A stretch of 64,000 nucleotides of DNA, taken from the NCBI GenBank assembly GCA_902702965.1, contig CACRXP010000015.1:157010-221009 (forward strand), read 5' to 3'. Under the pieces are notes generated by a model. That model was not told the DNA's origin. It ran no database searches and saw only the letters and a program-made list of their open reading frames with translations. The DNA comes from Spirometra erinaceieuropaei (lineage: Eukaryota > Platyhelminthes > Cestoda > Diphyllobothriidea > Diphyllobothriidae). A program made the translations under genes and the position numbers. Shown here piece after piece: positions 35,416 through 47,167 of the stretch. How positions within the stretch are numbered: position 1 is the first letter of the stretch; each line of letters starts with the position of its first letter.

Positions 35416-37314
35416 TTTCCAGAAATTATTTCCGGTTCTTGATCAAACGGAGCTTTATAAGTCTGTGCGTCCCATGAAGTAGAGATGGAATATGTATAGC
35501 CGACCAATAAATGCGTAAAGCCCCTCTTCCAAAGAGAACACTGGTGGCTCTTATTAGTTATCGCCTCCCATCCATCGATCAAAGAAAGCCCATGGATGAA
35601 CACGCAAAAGCATAGCACTGCCAAAGCAACCAGAGGATTAATCTTTAAGTAGACGACTGGCACCCTGTTGGATCTATATGAGCGGGGATTACGCTCTGGC
35701 TCTTCCTAAAATGTGCCGAGTAGATCCCTTAATAATTGTTTATCAGTAAAACCTGACAAAGCCCAGTTATCGAGCTTTGCCTCTTTGACTCTAGGGAGAT
35801 GCTTAGTCAGATTTAAATAAGGGCAGGAATCAGCTAAGTCCCGACATCCATTAGTGTTTTGTACCATAGTATAACTCCTGCATGCTTTAACAGTACAGCC
35901 GTGTCATACCATTAAAGATCTAAGATTCTCGTTGTTCGCGTTGAGCTGCTTAGCTTTGTTCATGATCCATCTCTCCGGCTTTTGGAAATTTCAAGCCCAC
36001 GAAAGTCTGACCCAAAAGTCAGCAAAAAATTAAAGGTTAAACTGCGCACTGTATAAGATGCGTTAACGAACTACGTAGTAGGTTCTTACCTTTGTCCATG
36101 ATGGACTGTGGGATGTTACTTTTGGACTAATGTGCGTGTTCTTCTGTTGGCGACAGAGTGAATAGCTCGGTGTGTCACAATCGGTTAGTGTCTTTCCAAT
36201 ATGTCACCGGGGCCCCAGCAATCCCCCCTGAGCACTTCCGTCGTGAACACTAAGTGCACTTCCACCAGCAGTAGGAACAAATAACGTGTGAAAGTTGGAG
36301 CACTTTGTGCCCTGCCCGAGCGAGAGCCCCACACGACGACGGCCTCAGAGGATAGGGAAAATATCGATTTATCTTAGCTGTGCAGCCTGATCTAGGCCAC
36401 CAGGTTAGTCGATCACTAAAACTGCCCCCTGGTCTCGCGTCAACCACGTCATTCAAGGTGCACGTAGTCGTATTGATCACATAGCGTTGGAGCTAAATTG
36501 TGTAAAATGGTCCCGCTGAGGGTAGGGGGGAGTGGCAGTCCTGCGGCCGTGTGCGCAGTAATTATCAGACCTGAGTTACCTGCAGCACAGATAGCACAAC
36601 ATAAATGAACAGTATTTAGATTTATCATCCCACACTTTACCAGTTTAACAACATGTCGCATGGAATATAGATTCGGTTACCCTCATAAACCCCTGATTGG
36701 GAGAGTCAATCCCTGAGCTTCTGTTAAATGGCATGAAGAGTAGCTCCTTTACTTTAAATATCGATATACCACGGGTACCACGTTAGGCAAATATTTCCGG
36801 TGTTGCTTTCAGGGAACAAAATTATCTCATGTCTAAGTGTACTTTGGGAAACACGGGTAGTACCTGCGGGGCTCGGTTCATTTCAGGACTTTTAGAGTTC
36901 ATAGCTGTCGCGTGACAACTGTTTGATCGCAGAATCAGTTCCTCATCCTAGCTGCTGTCAAGTTATTAATAATGGTTGCTTGGAATAGAATTTGCCTATC
37001 TGAGAACTCATAAACCTTTGAAAAGAAACTAACCTCAAAAAGAATTAGACGCGCTTGCCGGAACAAGGACTTCTGTCGCCCGAAGTTGCAGCTTCATGCT
37101 CCAACTGCGTTTGCAGTATTTATACGATGTAGTTGCTATGCTACCGCATGCCCATCAAAATTGACGGTTCTCCATTTTGTCAAGGGCGGTTGCCCTCAGT
37201 GCGACAATTGCTTGATGGCCAGGACAAAGTTAGTTTCTCACCGCAGTTTCATCCACGGTGCTGGATGCTAGCGAGATAATTACTCTGTCATTTGGCTCAC
37301 TGATAATTACACTT
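35416..37314. other. No recognisable feature
   Basis: Nothing could be assigned on either strand. Minus-strand frames of 70-84 codons (35409-35663, 36250-36661) have no motif. A short minus-strand continuation of the PLE relic may reach below 37315 but is not recognisable. Confidence 0.45.
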
Positions 37315-37565
37315 TGAGCATGTAAATGTCACCTATCGTGAGCATTTCGACCTTGTCGGAATTGAATGCGTGGTCGTACCCTATTAAACGAGTCGCGACT
37401 TGCGAGCTGACTTCACTTATCCTTGCTGCTGCTGCGTGCCTAGCCATTCGCGTCCATTAGCTCGGATTTCCCCGACGCATTTGCTTTGCTCGCATCCGCA
37501 CTGGATCTGATAAACGACGCCAGACATTTCTCATCCGCAATACTATCTCCGATTCATGGCTTGAC
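37315..37565 (-). pseudogene. Penelope-like element relic: GIY-YIG domain
   Basis: The minus strand reads SGVVYQIQCGCEQSKCVGEI (about 37466-37527), then after one frame change WTRMARHAAAARISEVSSQV and YDHAFNSDKVEMLTIGD. These are the GIY-YIG start, the helix with the catalytic arginine region (RTRMAEH in relatives) and the following strand of PLE endonucleases. The reverse transcriptase is absent. It is the same lineage as the relics at 14340 and 46215. Confidence 0.85.
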
Positions 37566-37599
37566 TACAAAAACTGCTCATTTGAAACCGCATTCTCAC

Positions 37600-37642
37600 A
37601 GTCTCTGACGATGGCCTCCTGTACGAGACCGAAATCTCAGAC
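37600..37642 (+). ncRNA. Hammerhead-like core of a PLE tail
   Basis: CTGACGA is at 37605-37611. GGCCTC pairs with GAGACC around a six-base loop with one mismatch, and GAAA is at 37631-37634. The expected C-GTC after GAAA has become TCTC, so the cleavage site is not conserved. It lies on the opposite strand to the neighbouring PLE relic and so belongs to another, otherwise lost, copy. It is the sister of the motif at 10745-10780. Confidence 0.55.
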
Positions 37643-37904
37643 TAATACACGTACTGCCCCAGAGATCGTGTGTTCATCTGTATTCTTGTGTGTTTCAGTT
37701 GCGTGTGGACAACGAGAACCTGCACTCAGATAGAATAAGCAAGCATCAAGCAAGTGCTACTTTTTAGCAAAACCAGACGGTAGGAACGCAGCTTTCCACG
37801 CGACCACATGGTCTGAGCGTCGGACAGGGAGTTGGGAGCTTGATGTTGGGTGAATGGCGTCTATTTGATTCTATCTATTACTAATGTGATGCACGCCGAA
37901 ATAA

Positions 37905-37985
37905 AGATCCAATGTTCCGTGTAGCACATGTTATTCAGGTTGTGTGTGAGCACACAATGGACATCCTCGGCAACGACGCTCGAAC
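37905..37985 (-). repeat. Dispersed repeat, short copy 4
   Basis: On the minus strand GTCGTTGCCGAGGATGTCCA and TTGTGTGCTCACAC match the start of the repeat at 12377 (GTCGTTCCCGAAGATGTCCA). Beyond about 80 bp the similarity fades. Confidence 0.5.
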
Positions 37986-39188
37986 AGTCATGCTGCACAT
38001 ACAGAGAAGTGTCGTATGAGAATGAGTGAAATGTCGACGAGAACACCACGCTAACGTATGGTGAGTTTTGCCGTCTGAAAAATCCTGTCATTTTCTTCGG
38101 ATACGACGATCGTAACTACTTTTTAAAAGAAAATTGAAGGTGGACTTTCAGGACATTCCGCACGATATTTAGATGCAACGTTAAGACCCCCTGAACAAGC
38201 TTTCACGTTGCGTTTTACGGGGCAAACGTGAAGTACAAGGACTCTCATCTTTTGATTTAGGTTCGCATTGCTGTGCTGGTCCAATCCCAACATCTGTCCT
38301 TTCTAATTTTTCATACTTTGACAAACTTGTGGGACTTGGCCGAGGACAAGCCAGTCTGACTGGTACAGACTTATAGAAAGGGCTGATAGGAATGCCGAAC
38401 CCTCCACAGAGGTATGCTCGCTATTCACGAGCAGACAAGTTAGCATAGTCTTTGTCAAATAAGGAAAATCGTCCCGCAAAAGGAAGTAATCAGAGTGGAC
38501 TCACTGTGCTTTTGTATTATGGAAAATGGATATTACAACCGACTTCCATCCTCCACCCTAGCATCGGACAAAAAGGAAATTTTCTGGAGAGCACTTCATA
38601 ATTTCGGGATGCCATAGGGTTGATAGGCAACCTGTTTGTCCTTTGGGTTCTCCCGTAGGCCATCTAGTAGTCCCTACTGGGTCCAACGTATTTTCCCCAA
38701 AAATAGTGTCCTCTTTTATGACTCACACGGGCATTTTAACATCTTCAACACACTACTCACTCTCCTGAGACCCGATAGCCGGCGAAAGCTCCCTAGAGAA
38801 TAGCGCGAACGTTTAATGTCTACCCCTGTGGCTACACCCAATGAAAGTATACCTTATCAGCGGCTAGTGTCCATATAGTGTGTTCCGTGACACATGTTCA
38901 CTAGAATTTCGCCAAGTAACGTGAGATCTCACGTTGACGTGACTGACAATGACAACCGTAGGACATGTGTACATGCTCGTCAAATAAATTAAAGTTAACG
39001 AGGAGGATACAATAACCAATGCTCGGCTTTATAAGCTGGGGGTCGGCACTCGCTTTGGAAACAATCAGCAGCCGGACAGTCTGAGCGCCCTGATTCAGGT
39101 TTCTCATCAATAAAGAAAACCTTTTGTTTCTGCGGATAGCAATAACGATCTACTGTGCTGCGTGGCCTCTTGACAAGCCTTGCCGAAC
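37986..39188. other. No recognisable feature
   Basis: I see no gene, repeat or RNA motif here. The next feature is the left target duplication of the ribozyme element at 39189. Confidence 0.45.
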
Positions 39189-39241
39189 GTTTCTTTGATT
39201 GTGCAATAATTTACCGTACTAACAACACAGGTATTAGCTAA

Positions 39242-39320
39242 AAGCCCAGACACGCGTGTTTCGCCGATCTTGTGCCGCTGCCTGACGCAGCTGCGAGGGG
39301 TTCGGCTCGTCAGTGGGTCC
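39242..39320 (-). ncRNA. Predicted hammerhead ribozyme, left arm of copy B
   Basis: This is the minus-strand mirror of 39435-39513. The core bases, helix II and helix III are present, and helix I pairs CCCA with TGGG. One base just outside the core (C instead of G/C run near 39320) differs from the right arm. Confidence 0.75.
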
Positions 39321-39434
39321 CGCAGTCCGTTTCGAAAGATTTACTCCAAGTTCGCGCATTAATTTCCTCGGAAATTAAACAAGGCAAGTTAAAACTGGAG
39401 TTCATATCCCAGAAAACACACGGGGAAAGCTGGG

Positions 39435-39513
39435 GGACCCACTGACGAGCCGAACCCCTCGCAGCTGCGTCAGGCAGCGGCACAAGATCGGCGAAACACG
39501 CGTGTCTGGGCTT
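39435..39513 (+). ncRNA. Predicted hammerhead ribozyme, right arm of copy B
   Basis: Same fold as at 8240-8318: CTGACGA, helix II GCCGA/TCGGC closing a large insertion that includes the hairpin GCTGC-GTCAG-GCAGC, GAAA, CACGCGTG as minimal helix III, cleavage expected after GTC, and helix I CCCA/TGGG. All core positions are intact, and the insertion differs from copy A by only a few bases that keep the hairpin. Confidence 0.8.
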
Positions 39514-39744
39514 TTAGCTAATACCTGTGTTGTTAGTACGGTAAATTATTGCACAATGCTATACTACTGGCTGCCTGTTGGCGGTTTGTGAATATTAAGC
39601 GGTTGTTCCGCAGTAGCTGATGGATTTCAGCTCAAATATTCATATCAAATTTCGGAACGTGCTTGAAAAGGCCTGTTTCGAAAGAGTTACTCCAAGTTCG
39701 CGCATTAATTTCCTCGGAAATTAAGCAAGACAAGTTTCTTTGAT

Positions 39745-40934
39745 GTCCTCTTGATCTGTCACTGACCTTGAGACTAAGTGAGCCCGATGATTATGCCGAT
39801 GGCGCACTACTGTCGCGCACTGACTAAAAGGATTATTGGCAGTGTGATGCAGACTTCTAGATCTTTTAGTATAATTAGTAAGACACTGGTTCAGTAACGC
39901 TCCTAGCAAAACTAAATTGTGCCAGAATCTCAGTGACTATTACGCGGCCGACGAGGATCGTTTTAGGAACCTGTGGATCCCTTTTTGAATCGTCAACACG
40001 AGTTACTTTAAGGATATGTGCAGTTTGCTAAGCATTCGTTACAGCCCATAGTAGCTTTGGATGAGTAAACCGTTACCAAATTTTGGATCAACAAGGGGAC
40101 CATGCGAAATTCACCTCCACTTGACCCCATGTAATGTTCAGTGAGGGCTGAAGAAGAGACAACAGTTTTGTTTGAGATTTTTGGCATGCAATCATCCCAG
40201 GCGTGTGGTTGCAGGATGACATCTTGATCCAAGGGATTCACTCTACCGACAAAACCTGGGAAGATTTGTAGCAGCCGCTCCAGCCCCCCTTTTCTCCGGC
40301 TCCGTTTTGTCGGTCGATGACCGCGATAAGCGCTGACAGGCCGCTGACGCACGACCACCCCCGCCGGCTAGAACTGGGACACCTCCGGTCCTGCTGCAGT
40401 GAACCCCGGCTGCACTCAAAAACTAATATCGCCTAACGCGCGTCGAACGCTTTGGCTTGATTCCCGTGAGGCCTTGTGAGTATGCGCCCTCCATTCGTCC
40501 CCTAATTAGTCCAATCACACGACCACCACGCAGACAGTCACCCCCTCCTGCTAACTTAGACACACACACTAGCGTTAACAAGACACACCGCGACTGACGC
40601 TCTCTGCGAACGGACGCTTTTCTCTGTTGCAAGCAAACCGCCAACTTACGGCAGCCTGCCCTGTGTACAGAATAAACTAGTCCTCACAGCTCCCTGCCTT
40701 CTGACAGTAGACGAAACGAACTTATTGTGCGTGGTTTAAGTTGATCTACCATCCTTGACCGCCACAGATTCTCTCGGGAACTTGAAAACGGTAGTTGCGA
40801 TGGTCCGAATACATCTCAAGCGGACGGCTGAAGGCACCAGGGTTGTCGCTTCGAACTCTCAGTCTCAAGACCACCGGAAAGCTTTCCATGATAGTTGGCT
40901 GAAAAGGTTCTCAAATACTTCGAGAAATAAGAAG
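39745..40934. other. No recognisable feature
   Basis: The stretch 40250-40660 is richer in C and G. Overlapping frames at 40008-40358 and 40423-40644 carry no motif I can name. Confidence 0.4.
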
Positions 40935-41012
40935 GGCTCACGGAACGGGTTTACTGGACTGCTGGCGTTTCGTAGAGCTTGGTCGGCTTACCATTACCAA
41001 AGCGTAAAATAC
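40935..41012 (-). mobile_element. PLE 3' tail fragment with decayed hammerhead
   Basis: On the minus strand the sequence GGTAATGGTAAGCCGACCAA, then GCTCTACGAAACGCCAGC and AGTAAACCCGTTCC, parallels the tail of the PLE relic at 3035-3125. Helix II is partly kept and GAAACGCC stands for GAAACGTC, while CTGATGA is lost. No coding block precedes it, although a minus-strand open frame of 156 codons starts upstream (41408) and runs into it without any PLE motif. Confidence 0.5.
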
Positions 41013-43499
41013 GCTTAATTGAACAGAATTGCCTGCTAGGATATCGAGAAGGTCTACAACGGTGGAGATTAGAACGATGGAAAGTCGTGCAAGATGGCCC
41101 GCATATTGATGACAGTACAGAGCAGATTTTTTTAAAAAAAAACAGAACTGTCTGTTTTTCATATCCGAGATTGTGGGCACTTTTGTTGGACTTCTGATTG
41201 CCTCCTTGGCCGATACAGTGAAGTTTCTCGACGACAGAAATAGCCATCTTTCGCGATGAGCCATGGAACAAGTGCAAAGCAGACCAACTGACCCATAATA
41301 AGGGGAGGAGCAAAAGATCCGAATAGGGTAATAGCGCCACAAGTTAGTTCTCAGCTCCTCTATGTATGCATCCTGAAAAGGAAAGCCGCATGCAAGAAAA
41401 ATAAGCACAAAGTAGCTATACGCCGATGTTCGACCGCGATGAAAAAGGGAGTAACGCCTGGTTAGCTGAAAGGAATTTACTGTTTCTGTATTGGAATTAA
41501 GAAAATGAATAATATCTTGGTAGAATTCGCCCGAACAACATACTTAGCCGCTGTGAAGAGTCGCCAAATATAGCACGTAGGAAGAAAGGAAAAAAAATGA
41601 AGAGGGGCGGCAACAGAAAACAAAGGAAGAAGACGCGTAAAACATCTTAGTATGCAAATACTAACTTTTAGCAAGCCAGAAAAAAGTGTCAGTTGTGCGG
41701 AAAAGTGACAAAGGGGAGAATGCAGTCCGTAACAAATCGGCGGAATGAGTTGGGAGTTTAAACGTCGAATAAATCTCACTATTTTTGGAATCTTGCCACT
41801 AAATGGTCGGCGTATAGGGAGCAGAAAGTATTTGGTGAAAAAACCACATAATGATGCCAGAAAGGTAGTATTTCAATCTATACAGCTGTTATCAGATGAA
41901 TGTACTCGCCTACGCGGGGTTGCAATGCAGTTTGTCACGAGCCATAATCGCAAGTATAACATTCGGGCTTCCGTTGAGTTTTTTAACTACAGTCTTGGAC
42001 AAGAGGTTACTTAATTAGTAGGTAGTTGCGCTTTTCCAGCTGTTCTGTTTAGGAAGGAAATATTCGAGCTTACTTCTTATACGCCTTCCTGGGAAGTTTT
42101 GCCTTAACATACTGAATCAGAGGGAATGAGATTCTCGACTTTGACATAATCCACTTGTTAATACATTTTTCATGAAATTCTAACCAGCACATCTTGCAAG
42201 TGTACCGAAAAAGTCATATATTTTTATGTTGCCATGATGAAATCGCACAGTGTTCACCAGATACTGATGCCGTTGTAGCTCTCAGGGTGTAATTTGCTAT
42301 CAGTGGCACTCCAGCTATGAATACTAGGCTGTACGACTTAAAATATGCATTTTTTCGGATATTGTCCTAATTGCCAAGTTTATGGGATACAAGTACACCC
42401 CCATTTCATGGATAAATTTCTAAGAGTATGCAACCACCAAGTCAATAAGATATAAAAGCAAATTCTTGGATAGCCTTTCTGGAAAATGTTGCTGGATTAC
42501 GTCAACACTGGGATTAGGTGGAACCTACTTAGTACGGAAATGGTGATCTTTGTTAGTGCATTTGCACAGGCGGTTAAAAGGACTGTCATAAAAAAAGTCC
42601 GCATGCAACCCTTTTATATGATTTGGCGAGAGATTATGCTCCAAATTAGTCGGAACTGCAGTCAAATTTAAGTAAATGACTATATTTGAAAGCCCATTTA
42701 AGACGCTCAGTCAATGATTATCGAGGTTCCAAATGATACTAGTCGGTAGAAGTATCGAAACCTACTCAATTAGTTTACTGTTAGTCAGCAAACCACCATT
42801 AATACATGACAATACGAAAACAGTTTAACAGTCGTTTAGCATGCATTGGCGACTAGCACTGTCAGCATAAGTTCTGTATCTAACACGTTAGCGTGCTTTC
42901 AAGGGAAAAGGTCCTCAGCATGCAGTGTAAAAGGATGATTGGCAAAGATAACGCAATAGAGCACACCGCAGTTTCCGGAATGAGGCTCGTAATTTCATTA
43001 GCAGGACGGGATAACTACTTTTCTAAAAGGATCTTTGCAAGACAGAAAATAATACCGTCTGGACGATCTGCGCCGATATATGTTCATTAGAAGAAGATGA
43101 CCCGAGGCGGCGTTGCAAGCCGACAAACGACGCATACTTACACCAGAAAACAACTGTATGAGTTGAGCATGTCAGCGGCAGCGTCTTGAGTACGGCGTCT
43201 GGTCTGGTATGCAAACTGAACGGAATCAGATTTTACAGAGACAGAGGATTAATTGCAAGAAAACTTGCTGGGTTATAAAGTGTTCGGTTAACTATGAAAT
43301 TCTTTATTAAATAACAGGAAATGAATGATTTTCAGGCAGTGTCTTGCAGTATCCGGAGCGAGGACTGTAGTGTGGTTTCATGCGGCGGAGTAAAGACGCA
43401 TGGGCAAATCGAGTTATTCTTTATCACAAGGAACCATGAGCTCAAATGGAAGATCATAGAAGTCAGATTATGAGTGTGAGAGAAGGCCAGAGAGCAAGC
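41013..43499. other. No recognisable feature
   Basis: The stretch is mostly AT-rich with short frames. None shows a domain. A few phrases around 42150-42240 look repeat-like but I could not find a partner copy in the window. Confidence 0.4.
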
Positions 43500-43523
43500 G
43501 AGAGAGAGAGAGAGAGAGAGAGA
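43500..43523. repeat. (AG)n microsatellite
   Basis: About twelve uninterrupted AG units. Minus-strand open frames across it translate as a leucine/serine run, which is a by-product of the repeat. Confidence 0.95.
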
Positions 43524-43937
43524 CAACGTGAAGTCCTTGTCCCACCACCTGAGGATGCGGAGCCAGGGCTTTTTCCCACGCTTACAAGCTCGCAGAAGGC
43601 CATTAAGGTGAGTGTGCACTCGGCTGTAGTCAGTCCACTCGCGACATAAAATGCAACGGTTTAATTGTGTGGCCGAGTGTGTGCGCACGTGGTTTTGTGT
43701 AAATGAAGCGTAGTCAGCCTTGAGGGCTAATGGACTGGATTTGGGGCTTAATGGCGTTTTGACCAGTGGATCCTGGGAAAGTTGCATCATTGCGCTTTCG
43801 CCTTATATCGGTCAGGGTTTTCACATCGGTTTCAATTCCGGTTTCTCTAAACCACGGTGTACATGCAGGATGCCTTTTCGGACGATCTGATAGCACAGAC
43901 TGAAAGAAATTTGCTTGTAGCCGCGATCTACACAACA
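43524..43937. other. No recognisable feature up to the gap
   Basis: No domain or repeat seen. The sequence breaks off into the assembly gap. Confidence 0.4.
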
Positions 43938-44134
43938 NNNNNNNNNNNNNNNNNNNNNNNNNNNNNNNNNNNNNNNNNNNNNNNNNNNNNNNNNNNNNNN
44001 NNNNNNNNNNNNNNNNNNNNNNNNNNNNNNNNNNNNNNNNNNNNNNNNNNNNNNNNNNNNNNNNNNNNNNNNNNNNNNNNNNNNNNNNNNNNNNNNNNNN
44101 NNNNNNNNNNNNNNNNNNNNNNNNNNNNNNNNNN
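43938..44134. other. Assembly gap (197 N)
   Basis: A run of undetermined bases. Reading frames that appear to cross it have no meaning. The true length of the missing piece is unknown. Confidence 1.
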
Positions 44135-46214
44135 GTAACTGATAGTGATTAAAAGTCATTTTCCGTCTAACTGATAGGCATAAGTGTAACAATATGTCTA
44201 CCTACTATGATTAAGTAGGAATGATGGCACGCATGCAATAAACTATGGGGTGACCGTAAGAATGTGGTCGACACACACCAACTGTAGGGACGTTTCAGAC
44301 GAACTCCATGTTCAATTTTGGATGCTATCAGAATTCTGTAACAGTTCATATCCATCTTCAGAATCAGAAAACCTAGTAGCGAGGAAGTAACTCACAGTTT
44401 TAACGGTGGACTTAAAGGCTTTCCTCGGTAGCCATCAAAACGTCAGGCCTGTTGAGTGCTTCCCTTCCCATCGGTCTGGCCGAATCCGTTAAAGAATGAG
44501 CGATGTTATTTTGCCGATGCGTCATTCGGCTTATTTAATTGCAATCAGAATGATGGACAGCTTAAGCTAAGATTTAAACACAGTTGATATTGCTCAGCTC
44601 CAGTCTGAAGAAACCTCACCCTTCAATTCCTAATCTTGAAACATTTGTGTGGTTTCGATTCTTCACCGTGCTCGAAGTGTTTTTTTTAATGTAGAGTTTA
44701 TGTAAAAAGTATACATACACGGTGCATGTAGTCCGAAGAATGAAATTAACTGAGCCAAATCAAGATGGTCAGTCCAGCGTGACTCGGATGCTGCGTATTG
44801 AACTTATCAATTTTAGTCTTCGCGTAAAAGGCCCCTCTTTCATATAGAGGAAGTTTTGATATACTTGTTGACGAAAAGAGTAATTCTTGGCTGCATTTTA
44901 ACCCCATTTATGCTCAGAAGTTTTCATTAGTCAATAATAAAACATTTGCGCGAGGCACATTTAACAAAACAACATTTACCAACTTGGAAATGAATGTTCC
45001 AGTTCGTGTAAATCCGATTAGGCTAAATGTAGAAAAACACCTTACTTTCAAAAAGACATAATGCCATCCTTCTTAAAGAAAATCACGAATTTCAGATTTA
45101 AGGGCGTTTTTACCTTGAGCACATTACTGAAACCGAAAAACGATATTTTGTTTTAGCATAGTCGCAATTTTACTATATCTACAAGCAACCCCGAATGTTA
45201 ACAATGTATCAGCCCATTTAAGTTGCGCTGCTAATTTTGTACTGTTTATGTTCAGCTAATTCAGAACCGGAAGCCGTAAGGAGTTGCCGCATTAAACTAT
45301 GGGGAAGGTTTTGGCGGCTACATGACAACTACATACTTAATATATAATTTTAACATCCTGCCGAGAATTGACCAAAAGTGAGGAAAGTGATCCCACAGCA
45401 AAGAGGGCAATGAAGATCTCGTTTGTGGCAAGAACAAAGTCGATGCAAATAACAAAAATGCATAAACGAAGAAATATGTTTGGCTTTCTCCCTGACTTTG
45501 TTTTGGAAACTAATAAACAGTGTGCGCATTCGTTCGAGAAATATGTCCTCCGTGTACCTTCTAAGGAAGCAAGTTAGCAAATGATGCTTGGAATTTGAGC
45601 GAGGCCATATCGTCTCGCCGTTTATTTGTGACTTTTTATTTTCATAGATAGTTGCATTTCCTGTTTAAGTGAGTTTTCAGACCGCTGTTTTCAGAAAAGG
45701 ATAATTTAAGATCAGCTTCCTGCCTAATGGCCTTCAAGGACTGTCCTATTTTGGGAGATGCAATAAAAATAAAATAAAGAAGCCATATTTTCGAGTACTC
45801 TATTAGGGACAACGGAAACCTCAAAATATTTCTTCACATGTGAAGGGCTGCTAAAGACTAAGCGAACTGCACCGTCACTAGAAAACAGAAAACGGCGTCC
45901 AGTAGAAGCAAAGAGGTGAGTTCCAGGAAGCAGTTGAAAATCAGATGAGTTCGCTAGGGCAAGGGATTTATTGACCGGACGTTTCCAATTTTCACTCGAA
46001 TCCTTCACCAAAGACAGTCGCAGGTACGGCAGATGAGGGTTCCAGGAACGCAGCATTTATAAGCCCAATTGCCAAGCGACCACATGTTAACAACTCTCTC
46101 ATTCATCGCGGGGAGTCATATTTAGTGCAATGATTGAGATTTAGCTCACCGCTGTGGACTCACGTTTGGCTCACTGTCAACAGAACTGTCGGTCGTCCAC
46201 ACCTTTCCGCATAG
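44135..46214. other. No assignable gene
   Basis: A minus-strand frame of 110 codons at 45724-46056 has a varied, protein-like composition but no domain I recognise and no convincing splice sites at both ends. A plus- and minus-strand pair of frames at 45350-45580 share DNA. The rest is AT-rich and featureless. Confidence 0.35.
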
Positions 46215-46930
46215 CTACTCACTCCGTCCGTCGGAGATCGTTGAGCTTTTTGACGACTGAGGGCCGGAGAGCTGTAAATCAAGTAAATCACGGTTCACGC
46301 GGTTGTCCCTTCTAGCAAGAATTTCGGTCTTATCAAGACTGACGTTTTGACCGGGTGCCTTAAAATGAGTCGCAATCTGAGGACTGGCATCATTCCTCCT
46401 CACTGCCGTTGCATGCCCGGCCATTTCCGTCCACAGTAATCTCCCAATGTCTCCGAGGTGGTCGCTTTGTCGGCAACTGCTCCAGATCCGGTAAACGACT
46501 CCAGACATTGTCTGCCGCGGAAGTGGGCTCTTTGGCCACATGACATGGCGCCCGATAGTTGCTTCTGGCATGTGTGCAAATCCCACTTCGAATGGTGTGA
46601 GCAGGCGGCCGGTGTGAGCACGCGCTGCCCAAAATTTGGGGTTGGTTGGATGGAGACTCTCATCCCATCTGCGCATGCACCGGTTGATGAAGTTGCGTGG
46701 GTAACCATTCGCTCTAAGCGCCCATAGAAGACGTTGTAAATCAGCAACCTTGACTTCCAGTTCGTTGCAATGCGTCTCAACACGCCAGTATAAAGTCCCT
46801 ACGCAACTGCATTTGTGACTGATTGGATGGTTGCTGTCGAAGTCCAGTACTTTCGTCGTGTTTGTCGCTTTCCTGAGCATTTTAGTTCTAGGCCACCAGT
46901 GACCTCCCGCTCTCATATTCTGTGCTGTGA
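46215..46930 (-). pseudogene. Penelope-like element relic: linker and GIY-YIG endonuclease, frame still open
   Basis: Within a single minus-strand frame (open from 47144 to 46215): RKATNTTKVLDFDSNHPISH, VETHCNELEVKVADLQRL, RANGYPRNFINRCMRRWDE, PEATIGRHVMWPKSPLPRQ, SGVVYRIWSSCRQSDHLGDI and ILARRDNRVNRDLLDLQLSG. This is the complete linker plus GIY-YIG nuclease of the PLE lineage also seen at 14340. The second tyrosine of GIY-YIG is replaced (SDHLGDI for NYVGET), so the nuclease would be inactive. The part above 46930 has lost the palm, probably by deletion. It is the longest uninterrupted PLE frame in the window, so perhaps one of the youngest copies. Confidence 0.9.
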
Positions 46931-47167
46931 ATCTGCCTGGTCGGAGTAAGTAGCCATGCGGGAAGGCGCGGGCGAGCGACAGTTCCAGTGACAATAAGCC
47001 AAATGGCCGGGCAATTACCACACCACAAATCCACAACGGTGGTCGAAGTTCGTCAACTAGCAATTCAGATGCGAGCTGAAAAACATTCCTCACATCAAAT
47101 ACTACCACCTCAAGGATGCGGGAACAATAAGTTATATTAGCCACAACGTCTTATAAGTACGGTACTA

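Larger units (their letters stand above)
39200..39733 (+). mobile_element. 534-bp hammerhead-ribozyme element, copy B
   Basis: The parts are left arm 39200-39325, loop 39326-39429, right arm 39430-39555 and tail 39556-39733, identical in size to copy A at 8005-8538. An exact 11-bp direct duplication, GTTTCTTTGAT, flanks it at 39189-39199 and 39734-39744. The loop is inverted relative to copy A. In this copy the first ~60 bp of the loop are a direct repeat of the end of the tail (near 39674), so a monomer unit of about 348 bp can be read from 39326 to 39673 with one hammerhead. The left arm is an added inverted copy of the ribozyme region. This layout recalls a retrozyme-like circular RNA inserted by target-primed copying. 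No protein is encoded. Confidence 0.9.

Noticed and set aside
40938..41408. Minus-strand open frame of 156 codons
   Set aside because: No recognisable domain, overlaps another frame in a different phase and runs into a decayed PLE tail.
43332..43790. Minus-strand frame with a leucine/serine run
   Set aside because: Created by the AG microsatellite at 43500-43523.
43821..44192. Open frames crossing the N run
   Set aside because: The bases are undetermined, so the apparent frame has no meaning.
45724..46056. Minus-strand frame of 110 codons with protein-like composition
   Set aside because: No domain recognised and no convincing pair of splice sites; could be an exon but cannot be supported from the sequence alone.
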